The notes: generated by a model not told the origin, from the letters alone. DNA of 64,000 bases from Steromphala cineraria (GCA_916613615.1 OU744727.1:3998593-4062592), one strand, 5' to 3'; positions 11,801 through 22,011 are shown, counted from the stretch's first letter. A program made the numbers and translations.

Positions 11801-12506
11801 AGAAGTACAACATTTTCAAAATGTTTTGGGTACTAACTGTCGAAGGTCAAGGTCACAGCAAGGTCAACATATATGGAGAAAATGGATTAATTTAATTTTT
11901 AACACTTTATTTCATTACAATAATTTTATACTCAATGAAATGTGTTCATTGATTGTGTGACCTTGAGTGTCAAAGGTCAAGGTCACGAGAAAATTCCCAA
12001 TTTGTTGAGGCCTGTAAAAGGCGGAACAGGGTAAGGCGAAACCCAAAGTTCCGGGGCTGCTCTGCTTTTGCGGTATCCCGCAAACGCTAATCTAGTTGTC
12101 AATAGTGTGCTGAAACTAAGATACCCACAATCTGGCTGCGTTGTGACGGCCTTGTTCTCATTATGAATATCTATCTATCTAGTTAATATTGCTGTATATA
12201 TAATACACATCAGTAAGGGGTCATGTTAAATTAGGGGTCCAACTCGGATAAAATAAAAACATCCATCAACCCCCATTAATGTAACCATTTTCTTCTTTTT
12301 TAGCAAATGCTGTTCGTATCAGGGAAGTGCATCGCATGTGTGGAGATAGAACAACGGAGGGATGTGAGAACGGTGTTGAATTCAATGGAATAAGTATGCA
12401 GAGATGTGTCTGTAACAGTAATATGTGTAACCATGGCAACAGACACTTGGCGCCTTCAATGCTGGTCATGGTTTCCCTTATAATCGGTCGTTGGATTTTC
12501 AGCTAG
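2883..12506 (+). CDS. Ly6/uPAR three-finger protein, Quiver (sleepless)-like, GPI-anchor type
   Basis: Three exons join in frame: 2883-2934, 5237-5371 and 12304-12506 (390 nt, 129 aa). Exon 1 encodes a hydrophobic signal peptide (MGTVSEIG followed by a leucine run). Exon 2 opens with CYKCSSEHDSRCGDPF, the typical start of the Quiver/sleepless Ly6 family, then CPGSC. Exon 3 holds MCGD, GC, RCVCNSNMCN (the Ly6 C-terminal 'CN' signature) and a hydrophobic tail ending LIIGRWIFS, as expected for GPI attachment. The mature part has ten cysteines plus one at the predicted cleavage region. Splice phases agree (1, 1); the donor of exon 2 is GTACGT, and the other in-range donors break the frame. In insects this family modulates Shaker channels and nicotinic receptors; the role here is not known. 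Intron 1 holds a minisatellite, and intron 2 two Helitron copies and a pearl-like array. Confidence 0.82.
3664..5167 (+). repeat. ATCC-rich minisatellite in intron 1 of the Ly6-like gene
   Basis: About 1.5 kb of tandem units, each a constant part (TGTTCCTAACTACCACTGAC) followed by CCATCC and a variable number of ATCC steps, so unit length changes in 4-bp jumps (about 31-47 bp). Point variants are rare, which suggests recent expansion or homogenisation. Looser ATCC-rich sequence precedes it from about 3545. The ORF that runs into its start is a by-product of the repeat. Confidence 0.95.
5770..7064 (+). mobile_element. Non-autonomous Helitron-like element, copy 1 (longest)
   Basis: The 3' end has a hairpin, TTTGCGG-TATC-CCGCAAA, then GGCTAAT and CTAG at 7061-7064, followed by T; this is the Helitron 3' terminus layout. 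Near the 5' end there is a GCAGCCCC...GGGGCTGC hairpin (from 5774) and a CCG-rich patch. The middle holds three related internal units and eight copies of TCAAGGTCA. No Rep/helicase ORF is present. The exact 5' end is uncertain because the other copies are 5'-truncated. Confidence 0.7.
7065..8068. other. Intronic sequence, nothing recognised
   Basis: Part of intron 2 of the Ly6-like gene between two mobile elements. No ORF, repeat or inverted repeat that I can support. Confidence 0.4.
8069..9772 (+). mobile_element. Pearl/Helentron-like element with tandem core, copy 1
   Basis: Left end: a TAGAGCC hairpin then TAGCTCATCAGG. Right end: a GACG-rich run, a hairpin GGACT-TTC-AGTCC, then TGATGAGCTAA. 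TAGCTCATC and its complement form subterminal inverted repeats. Between them are about nine tandem units of about 146 bp, each containing GTGACCCCTGTGACC, AAGGAGTCTGCACA and GGAGAAGAAGATGAAAATAG. This is the layout of Helentron-associated (HINE) and oyster 'pearl' elements: short inverted ends around a tandem core. No coding capacity. Confidence 0.75.
9773..10858. other. Intronic sequence, no gene recognised
   Basis: ORFs at 10227-10589 (-) and 10624-10827 (+) are present but AT-driven, without splice context or recognisable motif, so they are not called. No repeat structure seen. Confidence 0.4.
10859..12095 (+). mobile_element. Helitron-like element, copy 2 (5'-truncated)
   Basis: It aligns by eye with copy 1 from CCGCACTCGTACTACTAGC to the end, including the TTTGCGG hairpin and the terminal CTAG at 12092-12095, again followed by T. 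The 5' GCAGCCCC hairpin is missing. It carries the same array of TCAAGGTCA motifs and lies in the same intron and orientation as copy 1. Confidence 0.7.
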
Positions 12507-13790
12507 AGAAATAAACTTTTCTTTATTTTGAACTTAAAAGGTCATGATATTCTCCTGGATAAAAAAGCACCTCAATTCCATCAGGATTTGTAAATAACAT
12601 GACATGATTGAAATCCATTAGTAATGTTATAGATAATCATGTCATTTTCTCAAATTATTTCTTGTGTTTGTATGTATATCATTATGAAATTGACAAAAAC
12701 ATTCCATAATGCAATATTTTATTAAATTAGTTATGTAATTACTTGTATATATGTGAATGAAATTATGTTTTCTCATGCTCAATTTTTACCAAAATGGTTT
12801 TCCATGTGTCATAATCATCAATGTACATGTATATAAATGTATTTTTAAGATTAGTTTTATTCTTCCTAAGCAAATTTTATAACCCTTTGCTGACATATCA
12901 GTTTGGATGAATCTTTAAACTTGGGTTTGAAATTAATTGTGACTCAGAAGCCGTACAGTACATTTGTGATTCAAGTTCTTAACCAAGAATGCAATAAACC
13001 ATCATCACAACAAAACATATATTTGATAGAAAATAAAGTCCAAAGAATATCAAATTTAAATACTTGATGAAACTGTATTCCAAAGTTACATTTTTATGCA
13101 CCATGCACTGGATGAAAAGCAAAATTCTGTGATTCAACTATTGTAGTTATGAACTGTTTTATTCCAACCTCAATAAATTTAAACTTATCTGTCATTATCT
13201 GAAAAATCCTTCTCTACCAGCAAGGGCCATTTCATTGAAGCAGCTTGTCTTTACTGGCTGCAATACAGCCCAAGTGGAAGAACAAATATCAAAGTCATTC
13301 TTAGAAGTGAGTGAGTTATTGTTTAACTCCGTTTTGGGCAATATTGCAGCCATTAGTGGCCTGTATTCATAGAAACACTGTTGCTGATTGATCAAGTTTT
13401 AATTAACCAATCAGATTTCTGTTTTTCTAACCAAGAGAGCATTCCATTTGGTACTTTATCACAACTGGATAATGATACTCATGTTTTGCATTGAATTTTA
13501 ATAAAGACATTAACATCCTTTGTCTTTTTATTGTTAATACTGATCAATTATAGTAATTGCACTGAACCTGTCTGCTTGATTTTATACAGCAAATGAAGTA
13601 CAATTGAGATAATCCTGCTCCATGACAGACAAGAACAGACAAGAACCTCATTGTAGCAGGTGCCACTCAGTCATGTCAATAACTTAACAAAAATTGCTAA
13701 GAGGATTTTTACTTTGAATATGCCTGCCCAGCCTATACATGAGGTCAGAGCAAGGCAGCCTTGTAATGTCTCAAGCCAGAAGCCAATTGC
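12507..13790. other. 3' flank of the Ly6-like gene
   Basis: An AATAAA lies at 12510-12515, directly after the stop codon, and another near 12992; either could serve polyadenylation. A short dispersed repeat lies at 13298-13355. No further gene is supported. Confidence 0.4.
13298..13355 (+). repeat. Short dispersed repeat starting GTGAGTGAGTTATTG
   Basis: About 58 bp beginning AGTGAGTGAGTTATTG and running through GGGCAATATTGCAGCCATTA. A second copy lies in reverse orientation at about 18605-18665. Sequences of this type (GTGAGTGAGT followed by AGCAATATTCCAGC) are common dispersed repeats in molluscs. Too short to classify. Confidence 0.55.
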
Positions 13791-13945
13791 GGCCCTTATT
13801 CTCAAAAGCATCCTAGCCTAAGGGAACTCCAAACTTTGATCCTAAGATTTAGGATGAAACCCTACCCTAATCTCAAAACCTATCCCAGCACTACAATATC
13901 CTAACTCATGACATATCCTAGCTAGGATACTTTTGAGAATAGGCC
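13791..13945. mobile_element. Small MITE, 155 bp
   Basis: Inverted ends: GGCCCTTATTCTCAAAAGCA and, at the right, the complement of GGCCTATTCTCAAAAGTATC, followed inward by CCTAGC on both sides. The interior is A/C-rich and non-coding. No clear target duplication was found, so the superfamily is open. Confidence 0.6.
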
Positions 13946-14035
13946 TCTAGGTCTATCAGGCTGTCAATCAACAGCAATCTGCATCAATATCATTGTAAAC
14001 ATTCATGATCAAATAAATCTTTATTTGCATGTTGA

Positions 14036-14190
14036 TTTAAAGCCAAAGATAATGCAAAATATAAAGACAATTCATAGCTAAAGATAATACAAAATATAAG
14101 GACAATTCATAGCTAAAGATAATTCAAAACTTTAGGTAGATTTAAAGCTAAAGGTAATTCAAAATATAAGGACAACTTAATGCTTAAAAT
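14036..14190. repeat. Degenerate tandem repeat, about 38-bp unit
   Basis: Three to four units built on AGCTAAAGATAATNCAAAAT followed by ATAAGGACAATTC. It lies just downstream of the zinc-finger gene stop, so it is probably in that gene's 3' UTR. A possible AATAAA on the minus strand is at 14025-14020. Confidence 0.65.
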
Positions 14191-14235
14191 GATTAAAAAC
14201 ACATGTATATGAACAACGGTGGTGATTGAGTAATA

Positions 14236-15471
14236 TTATTCATCTTCAATTGGTTCTTGCTTAATGTCAACCTCAAGAAAACCATAAGCAGTCTCCTTAT
14301 CATCTTTAACTTCAGACTCATCTCTATGAGTCTTCATTAATTCTTTATTTTCTTCATATTGTTTACAATTATTGATATTTTCTTCATTTTCTTCATATTG
14401 CCGACTATTATTGATATATTCTTCATTTTCTTCTACAAATTGTTTACTATTATTGGTATAATCTTCATTTTCTTCTGCAAATTGTTTACTATTACTTGTG
14501 CCAGGTTCTTCTTTAAATTCAGTTGTGGATAAATCCTCCTGATCATCTTCAGATCTCAAAGTTGTATAAGATGAAGAATCATTTTCAGTTTGACTTGTGC
14601 TAGGTTTGAGTTTGGACATTTTTTCTTTTCTGTATTCTCCTTTCAGCACAGATTCATCCTCATCTTTAAAATCTATTTTGGACGAATCATCCCGATCATC
14701 TTCAGATCTTAATTTTGTAAAAGCCAAAGAATCATTGTCAGTAAATTTATCTTCATCAGATTCACTATCTGTTGTTTCCCCCAACCAACTACCATCGTTC
14801 AGCTGTTCGTATTTTCGTCTCGCCTTCCTTAATATTGCCAAACCCTCGAATATCGGCACAGCCTGTGCTTTTGTGGGTTGGATATTTATTGGTCTCGGAA
14901 TGTTTCCGTCCTTGTCTCTATGAACTCTCATGTGATTATGGAGATTGCCGGCAGATCTGCAAGCATGATCGCAGAGGTGACACTTATGTGGTCTTTCTCC
15001 TGTGTGAGTTCGAATGTGAGTCGTCATCGTCCCCATATCAGCAAATCCTCGAGCACAATACTCACAAATATAGGGTTTCTCTCCTGTGTGGCAGCGTAAA
15101 TGTCTTTTCAGACTAGAGCTATTGTAAAATCCACGACCACATTGATCACACTGATAGTCTTTTTCACTTTTGTGGATTTGGATATGTTTTTTAAGTCCAC
15201 TATACCGGTTAAAAGTTTTCCCACATTCTGTACATACAAATGATCTTTTCTGGCCCACGCATTCAAACCAAGAGCTTTCTGCCATGAGGGGGATCTTTGG
15301 TCGGCCCGACCTCGGCCTGTCTTCGGTAGAACCTGTTTCATTCTGTCTTTTAAGTAGGCGTTGAATTGTCGTACGGGAAGTGTTCATTATTTTAGCAATT
15401 TCTCGTCTAGACTTCCCTTTTTTTATCAATTCCGTCACCTCCAACCTCTCTTCTTTGGATAAGCGTGGCAT
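14236..15471 (-). CDS. Tc1-transposase-type HTH fused to four C2H2 zinc fingers
   Basis: Single coding exon, 411 aa from the ATG at 15471; the reading frame stays open a little upstream, but a splice acceptor (CTTTTCAG) ends at 15485, so the first ATG is taken. Residues 1-60 form a paired-like helix-turn-helix (SRREIAKIMNTSRTTIQRLL) followed by TGSTEDRPRSGRPK, the GRPR-type linker of Tc1 transposases. C2H2 fingers lie at about 78-100, 106-128, 134-156 and 162-184, with TGEKP/TGERP linkers between 2-3 and 3-4. The C-terminal 220 residues are acidic and Ser/Asn/Glu-rich, with short repeats of the SKQ(F/Y)xEEN type and IKQEP near the end, a SUMO-site-like motif. No catalytic DDE domain is present, so it is read as a nuclear DNA-binding protein, probably a transcription factor. 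The family is not otherwise recognised. Confidence 0.85.
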   Translation of the reverse strand: MPRLSKEERLEVTELIKKGKSRREIAKIMNTSRTTIQRLLKRQNETGSTEDRPRSGRPKIPLMAESSWFECVGQKRSFVCTECGKTFNRYSGLKKHIQIHKSEKDYQCDQCGRGFYNSSSLKRHLRCHTGEKPYICEYCARGFADMGTMTTHIRTHTGERPHKCHLCDHACRSAGNLHNHMRVHRDKDGNIPRPINIQPTKAQAVPIFEGLAILRKARRKYEQLNDGSWLGETTDSESDEDKFTDNDSLAFTKLRSEDDRDDSSKIDFKDEDESVLKGEYRKEKMSKLKPSTSQTENDSSSYTTLRSEDDQEDLSTTEFKEEPGTSNSKQFAEENEDYTNNSKQFVEENEEYINNSRQYEENEENINNCKQYEENKELMKTHRDESEVKDDKETAYGFLEVDIKQEPIEDE

Positions 15472-15483
15472 TTTAATGGTCAA

Positions 15484-16085
15484 ACTGAAAAGATAAGCAA
15501 TTTAATTGTGATTTACATATTTTGTGAACTTATGATTTAAACATATTTATTTCAATAAAGAATTTGATTGGTGAACTTATATGTTCCAATGATCCACATT
15601 ATAAGGACTTGGGTCAGGCAAAATGGTACTGAAATACCCACCCCCGTTTTGTGTAAGCCAATAAAACCGTCCAGGGCATCGAACAAGACATTAAACAAAA
15701 CACTTTGATCTTGAGACTATATGTGATAGCACTCTGGCCTCAACCTCAAATTGAATTCTCTGCGCATGAGGGGTGTGATCATCAACACTTTTTTTATTTT
15801 ATTTTTATTTTTAAATATTTCCAAAAAGGGTGATGACTCAGGATGTCACCTAATATATGACCGTTTATTTTCATGATAATTATTTGATTGCAATGAATTA
15901 ATAATCGAATGGGACATGGCGAAATTGAATAGCAAGGACAATCACGTTCTTTAAAAAGAAAATTAAGGCGAAATATTTAAACACATTTAAAAAGATTAGC
16001 CATTCTACTTACTATATCTTTTAAGCTTCAGTTTCTGTGTATTAGAAAGTGTGATATTTATTTTCCGGTTAAACGTTCACATTAT
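15484..16085 (-). promoter_or_regulatory. Probable 5' UTR intron and promoter of the zinc-finger gene
   Basis: On the minus strand a donor GATATA|GTAAGT lies at 16013/16012 and the acceptor CTTTTCAG|TTTG at 15485/15484. Just upstream of the donor is AACCGGAAAAT, an ETS-type site often found at start sites. I infer a short non-coding first exon ending at 16013 and a 528-bp intron. Transcript data would settle this. Confidence 0.4.
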
Positions 16086-17204
16086 ATCAATTGTAAAGCA
16101 ACCAATATTTCAATAATAATATTTCATTTCTGACAGATTCTGTCAAAAAGGACTTGTGAGAAGCAGAGTACACTGCCCTTGATTCAGCTTTCTGCCGCTT
16201 GGAGATGTTAGATCGAAGGTTTCGTAACCAAATCAAACTCGTACCATTTGATATTTCTGGCAAAACGGAAAGTGAACTGTTTGCTCTTGAACTGAAAACC
16301 ATATAACAAATCCTATTGAACTTTATATGAACTATGTAACAATTAACTTACGAGATTGACACCTTAACAACTATTACTCATAAATAAAATTATATTATCA
16401 AAATAAATGTGACGTTATATATATAAATGTTACCTTAATTTGACTGAATTTATCACCCTTGACATTATAAATGTAGATTTTGTGAACAATTTCTTCAAAG
16501 GAGTGTTTCCAGTTTAAGATTTAAAAAAACCCACGAGATAAGTCGTAATAGAACTGATACGTTAATAGTACGTTAATGTAGTGGATATGAAAATCAGCAC
16601 ATGTGTACATAAATCTTCAGGGGGTACTCTGATACAGAAATAAGTACTAAAGGATATGATTAGACAATATCGATACTACTATACTATATAAACTACTATA
16701 TCTCTTTAATCAAACAGTGAAGGCAGCTTGCATAAACGAATTCTTTTTAATCAATAAATTCAATATTGGGTATGCGAGCTCCTCACATGCCGTCTGAGAC
16801 CGTGAATCTGCTTGTATTTAAGGGTTTTCTTTATAACGCTAACTCTAGGGACTGTATGACACACACAAAAAGGGATTTCATTATACAATTATAACACATT
16901 TATTATATAATAACTTATATTCAAATCCCCATTCTTAAAACTATGAGTAACTGTAATGAATTACTTCTAATACGGCCACATGCCCACGGACCTGGTTTCT
17001 TCCGATCGTGTTCTCCTTCATCCTTACTTTTCAATTTTCATGCCAAATACTAATTTCGAAAAGCCCCACTGTCACACCATTATAACCTATACTCTAATTA
17101 TTCAGATTCCATGCGTGTTTTATTCAATCAACCCTCCTGACCTATGACAATTGTTACTCAACAGTTACCGTAACCGACCTGCAACGTCTAGCAACGTTTG
17201 GCGT
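16086..17204. other. Intergenic, nothing firmly recognised
   Basis: A 71-codon minus-strand ORF (16087-16302) follows a possible acceptor (GGTTTTCAG) but matches no family I know and has no partner exon. The rest is AT-rich and featureless. Confidence 0.35.
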
Positions 17205-17765
17205 TACGTTTCAATAACTTTCTATATTGAAATGCCACGTGAAGTCTTCCATTATATCATTCGAAACTGGCGTGGGACGGTTGTATTCCTCAACGAATGC
17301 TATTCTAAGCTGCTGTCTTGTGCTTGGTTGAATCACAACCTCAAGAAAAGCTTTTTGGAGAAGGTTCCATGCATGTTCTATTGCATATAGATCCGGCGAA
17401 CGAGCAGGACACTCAATTGTTTCAATTTTGATCTGTTCCTCCACCCTTATTCGATAAGGATAGGAATTGAAGAGTCCATAAGGATGAAGTTATCACCGAC
17501 GTTTGACTTGAAATCTAAGATCTCATCCCTGTAACGAATTTCAGTCATTTTGTCATTAACAAGAACATAAGGATCAGTCTGTCCATCCTAGCTGATTCCA
17601 TCCAATACCATGACTGAACCTCCTCCACACCTCATACTCAGCAATGTTAGTATCTTCCAAATTAATGATGCACCCGCTCCAAACTCTTGCCGTAGCTGAG
17701 ATATCCGTGAACAACACAAGCATCCAGTCAGAAGAAGTCCAATGGACGTGCTCGATCAGCACCAC
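17205..17765 (-). pseudogene. Tc1/mariner transposase relic (catalytic region)
   Basis: Read on the minus strand, a degraded DDE transposase can be followed: VLFTD (first catalytic Asp block) near 17710, RYRDEIL near 17535, NFILMDSS (the second Asp, normally in 'MDDNAPxH') near 17480, then CPARSPDLYAIEHAWNLLQK near 17380, the 'WPAxSPDLNPIEHxW' block. An in-frame stop (near 17452) and lost residues show that it is dead. The N-terminal HTH was not found. Confidence 0.8.
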
Positions 17766-17850
17766 GGTGGGCAGGAGCTATCGGGATTCGAACACCTGCC
17801 TCTCGCGCATTTCGGTCGGAGATCAGCTCGAAACTTAACTAGGATATCTA
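17766..17850 (-). other. tRNA-like sequence with a B box
   Basis: On the minus strand GGTGTTCGAATCCCG (about 17783-17796) resembles a Pol III B box, and CCTAGTTAAG upstream loosely resembles an A box. The T-arm stem does not pair well, so it is not a working tRNA; it may be the head of a tRNA-derived SINE or a decayed tRNA. Confidence 0.3.
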
Positions 17851-18778
17851 GTGGAAACGATAGAGAGAACGTAATCAGGCTAAGTTTTACTCAGCTACTC
17901 AAAACTGGGTAGCGTTACTGCCTTACTTGTTTTGTGTCGCAGAGTTTGCAGTAGAAGAAACTGTCATGACACGGCATTATTGATTTTACGACCTCAAGCA
18001 TGTGTTTGGAAAAGATTCCAAGCCCTGTTGCTGAAACTGTGGCCTGTATTGCATATTACTTAAGCTATCACCGATTCTTCTCCCTGTTCTTGTTGTTTCG
18101 CCCCTCTTGTCAATTCCTCTAGAAAATTCCTCAATGGTCAAATGGCAATTATCACAAAGTCTCAATTAAAGTTCAGTTGTGTTGCAAACTACGGACTCTA
18201 CCAAAAGGCATTACCATACGTAATGCAATGAGAACCCTTACATGAAATATCCATGTTGTTCATGACAGATTCGGACTTCATGAATGTCTGTTTTCTTCAC
18301 ACATGCCCATTCATATTCTCAATTAGCCTGTTGGTCCTTAGCAAACTTTTATCAGCCTTTTAACTTCATTATTTGTCTTGCCAAGGGGAGGCGACTTTAA
18401 CTCATGTTCTCTGTCGTCTCATTATGTTATACAATGTTCTTTTTTCCAAATTTATGATAGAGAAGTGTTGGTTATGCAAATATGTGACGATGACTTACAT
18501 TAAATCTGGTACAAGCTCATTGTTCTGGGTCATATTTTGATATGAATTTTAAATGGCGGCACGTTAGTTACTAGGACAAATGCATGTACAGCTTCAATTC
18601 TATCATGAACGCAGCTAATGGCTGAAATATTGCCCAAGCGACTTAAAACAATAACTCACTCACTCTAAGGTTAACTGTTCTTATTACAGATGAATATAGA
18701 GAAAACATGTCCAATTTTGACGGTGGCCAATATTTCTTACTGGACGAGTTGTCGGTACCATGACTAAATTGTTGCCCC
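17851..18778. other. Intergenic, no gene
   Basis: Contains the reverse copy of the short GTGAGTGAGT repeat at about 18605-18665. No ORF with family resemblance or splice context was seen. Confidence 0.4.
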
Positions 18779-19045
18779 GACATTCTCCTTGCTGCCTTTA
18801 TTCTGGCAATGCTAGATACATGCTATCTCTCCCAGTTCATTGAGCAAACCAAGGATGAATGAAGCGTAGATCGTGTCACCAGCCACACCCTTCAGCAACA
18901 GCACAGTCTTATTAAAATAAGAAATTATGATTTGCCTTCTTTATATCAATCACATTAAAGTGTAGTGTTGCAATACAGATGATATTGTGATGAGATAAAA
19001 CAAGGTTGCAGGAGACAGCCTTCCTCAAGTCGTCCAGACATATCA
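18779..19045 (+). repeat. Diverged direct repeat, copy A
   Basis: Shares several blocks, in the same order and spacing, with 22305-22535: GGATGAATGAAGCGTAGAT, GATGATATTGTGATG and GTCGTCCAGACATATC. The two copies bracket the Tc1/THAP relic region. Confidence 0.65.
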
Positions 19046-19170
19046 AAATTTACTGATGGAAATGAATAAAGGAACGCATGTATTGATGGTGAAATTTGTT
19101 TTATTGTCATGGGTTTTTGATCAAGTATATTTTATTGAGTATGTACACCACAGGTGAAATTTCAGTATCT

Positions 19171-19950
19171 GGTGTGTCCTCCCTGTTTCCTGATCACTTC
19201 TTCACACCGTCGTGGAACACTTTTGGATCAACTTCCAGATGACAGCCCGAGGAACTGCGCGCCACTCTGCTTGGAGAGCCTGGAACATGGCATCAAGTGT
19301 CTGGGGTAGAACATCACGATCCCTCACCCGACGTCCAAGAACGTCCCAGAGGTGTTCAATGGCATTAATGTCTGGGCTCTTGGACGGCCATGGCAACACT
19401 CTGACGTTGTTCTGCATGAGAAAATCCCTGCTGACGTGAGCCGTGTGGGGTCGAGCATTGTCATGTTGAAACTAAAAGTTTACACCCACTCTACGGCGGA
19501 AAGGAAGAACAACAGGTTGCAACACTGCGTCTGGGTAACGGACACCAGTCACCCTTCCATCAAGTCGAACAAGGTTGGTCCTATGGGCGTAGGTTATGCC
19601 GCCTCATACCATCACATACCATCACAGATCCGCCCCCGTAGGAAACGTGTTGTTTGATGGTGCACTGATGGTGACGTTCACGAAGGCGTCGCCAAACGCG
19701 GATCCGACCAACTGCGAAGTACAAATTGAATCTAGACTCATCACTGAACATGGTATTGCGCCAATGTCGAAGCTGTCTACCTCGATCCTGTGTAGCCCAT
19801 GCTCTTCTGAGACGTCTGTGTTCCGCAGTCAGCCTTACCCCAACAACAGGACGACGCGACCTGCTGCTTAAGTCTGTTTCTGACAGTACGGTCAAACATT
19901 CTTAGTCTCGTTACTACTCTGAACTCGTTTATTTTCGATGCTGGTTTAAA
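19171..19950 (-). pseudogene. Tc1-like transposase, C-terminal two-thirds, broken
   Basis: The minus strand reads TVRNRL (near 19885), then after a frameshift RRPVVGVRLTAEHRR, MFSDESRFNLY (first catalytic Asp with the SDESRF motif), GGGSVMV, and later NNVRVLPWPSKSPDINAIEH and LGRRVRDRDVLPQ, ending near a degenerate GGHTRY-like terminus at 19171. The part holding the second catalytic Asp, between about 19581 and 19417, is out of frame. The relic has several frame breaks. Its order and strand fit the N-terminal relic at 21765-22011, so they may be parts of one element. Confidence 0.85.
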
Positions 19951-20250
19951 GAGCCGCTGTATAACCTTTTTTAAATATATTTTTCATAAGATATTGGTCA
20001 AATAACTATATAACATAAATATTAGGCCAAAACAGCAACGATACACAGTTTCTCAATGAAACTACAGCTAAGTAAACATTGCGTAACAAGGCGTCTGCTC
20101 GTCGCCGTCCAGCGACAAACCAAAACAAGGCTGAGAGGTCACGGGCAGGGGATACCGGAAGTGACGTGGCAGTAGGCGAAGCGTTCGTCTGCTTATATGG
20201 AAAATGGTAGGCGAAATCCGTAGTTCTGCGTTTTCCAAGCGATTAACAGT

Positions 20251-20450
20251 ATGTCATATCATTGTGTTGCTGTCAACTGTCCTAGAATATCTCCTGATGA
20301 AGTTTCCGTAGACAAATTCCCATCACATTGATCGTTTCACGCCAAATTGACCCGCTGTGTAAGGTCAAACAGAGCAATGTGACAATCTACATCGAACTCA
20401 CGTGTTCCGATCACTACACCGATTTTCTGTTTCGAGCTCGCATTTTCACT
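20251..20450 (+). pseudogene. Degenerate THAP-domain relic
   Basis: From the ATG at 20251 the frame reads MSYHCVAVNCP, VSVDKFPSH, then an in-frame stop. Further on, and partly in another frame, SNSRV and CSDHYTDF can be read. This fits the THAP zinc-finger pattern (C-x4-C, a HxFP-like motif, CSxHF). Stops and a frameshift show that it is dead. THAP domains occur in P-element-type transposases and host proteins; which source applies is unknown. Confidence 0.55.
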
Positions 20451-21764
20451 GAATGAACAGTTTGGCATGCAGAGAAAAAAGACATTAGTAAAATATAAAA
20501 CATAGCACAAAGTTTTTGGCTGATTTATGGTAATAATCCGAATTTACAATGCTCACATTTAGATTTGAACGTTGTGTAAAAAGGTTGAATAAACAATGAC
20601 ATTGGTCTGCAGGTGTTATTTACTTTCTTTAGATCAGATACTCACCTATTACACAATTACTTTATTGTCTATCGTATTTCCTGTCTGTTTCCTAATTAAA
20701 AGCTATCAAATGATGACTATAGCAGGTAGGTTATATAATGCACAATCATCAACACCTGGCTATTTTATGACATCAGCTTATTAGGTAACATCAAATAGCA
20801 ATTGTATTCCTTAACGTCCCTTTTTTCTCCGATTGGTAAATTATAACCTGTTGAAATTAGAAATACTTTTTTGCTCTATCTGATAATTATTTTGAATAAG
20901 GTTCATTTAATAAATCTTCATTCTGTTGGGCCATGTATCGGGTATTGTTGTGAACAATATCTCTTCTATGTACAAGAGTGAAAACATTAAGATTGTCAGT
21001 GAAACGCCCTATTAAAATAATGTTTTAAACAAGACATCAGTCATCATCCAATACATGCCTTTCATTGAAAATTGTAACTTATCCGTCACTAAATGAAATA
21101 ACTAAGAAAAACGTATATTTTATTTATCCTGTGACAAAATGAAGTCAAAGGCATTTAAAAAAAATTGGTTTAAATGTATAAAAAATAGTATTGTATAATA
21201 ACATCCTTTCTGTTGTGCTACTAAAGTTATATTCAATAACAACAAACAACTGTGCACGAAGATAAAACGGTTCACACGTGAGCAATTGTTTATGACGAAA
21301 ATACATCCGGGTTCTCACGTGCAGTCTAATGACAACATTGCGCAAATCGAGACCAGCTACATGCTGTAGCATTATGCGCACAACTTTGTTTTTAATGAGG
21401 GTCTTACATTTTCATCAATACAAATTGCCAGTTGATTAAATAAACTACCGATTTATTGAAGGTTTGAGATGTTGGGATGTTGTTTAGGGTGTTTACTCAA
21501 CGGTTAAACATTGAGCTGTACTGTTAGCTTGTGTTGTTTTACATAACGAGGGCACACAACGGGGTATCACATCGCCTACTAACACGTCACGAGGCAGTCA
21601 CGCTTCAGTGCGTTTTATTCTGTTCGCCGGCCTAATTAGGCAGTGTTATGTATACAGTCGTAATTAAGCTGTTTCTAGGTCGATTTCAGTAATTTAAAGT
21701 TGAGTCAATGTCAAATTGTAATCACTATTTCACGAATCCTGAAAGTTGCCATATAGCATTTCAG
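20451..21764. other. No gene recognised
   Basis: Sequence between the THAP relic and the transposase N-terminal relic. The ORFs present (20596, 21145) are AT-driven with no motif. It may belong to an insertion that split a Tc1 copy (see findings). Confidence 0.35.
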
Positions 21765-22011
21765 TCCATCTTTAAATCGGTTACGTAAGGACAGCAGCAC
21801 CACCTGGCGGTCGTTTCGGGGCGTTGTTTTACGTTTTGGACCACGACTTGGTCTAATCTTTACGTTCCCTGTCTGACGGTACCGGTTCCAGTCGCGAAAT
21901 CACACTTTTAGACTTGTTAAATTGTCTGGCTGTCTGGCATATTGATTGACCGCTGTTTATGCAGCCGATTGCTTGCCATTTCTTATTATCAGAAAGGTAT
22001 GCTCTTGGCAT
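21765..22011 (-). pseudogene. Tc1-like transposase, N-terminal HTH relic
   Basis: From the ATG at 22011 the minus strand reads MPRAYLSDNKKWQAIGC, ICQTARQFNKSKSVISRL (helix-turn-helix), then after a frameshift WNRYRQTGNVKIRPSRG and LLSLRNRFKDG. This is the start of a Tc1-type transposase through the linker between its two HTH units. It stops at about 21765 and nothing after it continues the protein. Confidence 0.8.

Noticed and set aside
14597..15116. Plus-strand ORFs opposite the zinc-finger gene
   Set aside because: Antisense shadows of the 411-aa coding exon.
15472..15483. TTG-initiated extension of the zinc-finger protein
   Set aside because: A splice acceptor ends at 15485 and the first ATG is at 15471; a TTG start is unlikely in an animal nuclear gene.
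16087..16302. 71-codon minus-strand ORF after a possible acceptor
   Set aside because: No family match and no supporting partner exon; not enough to call.
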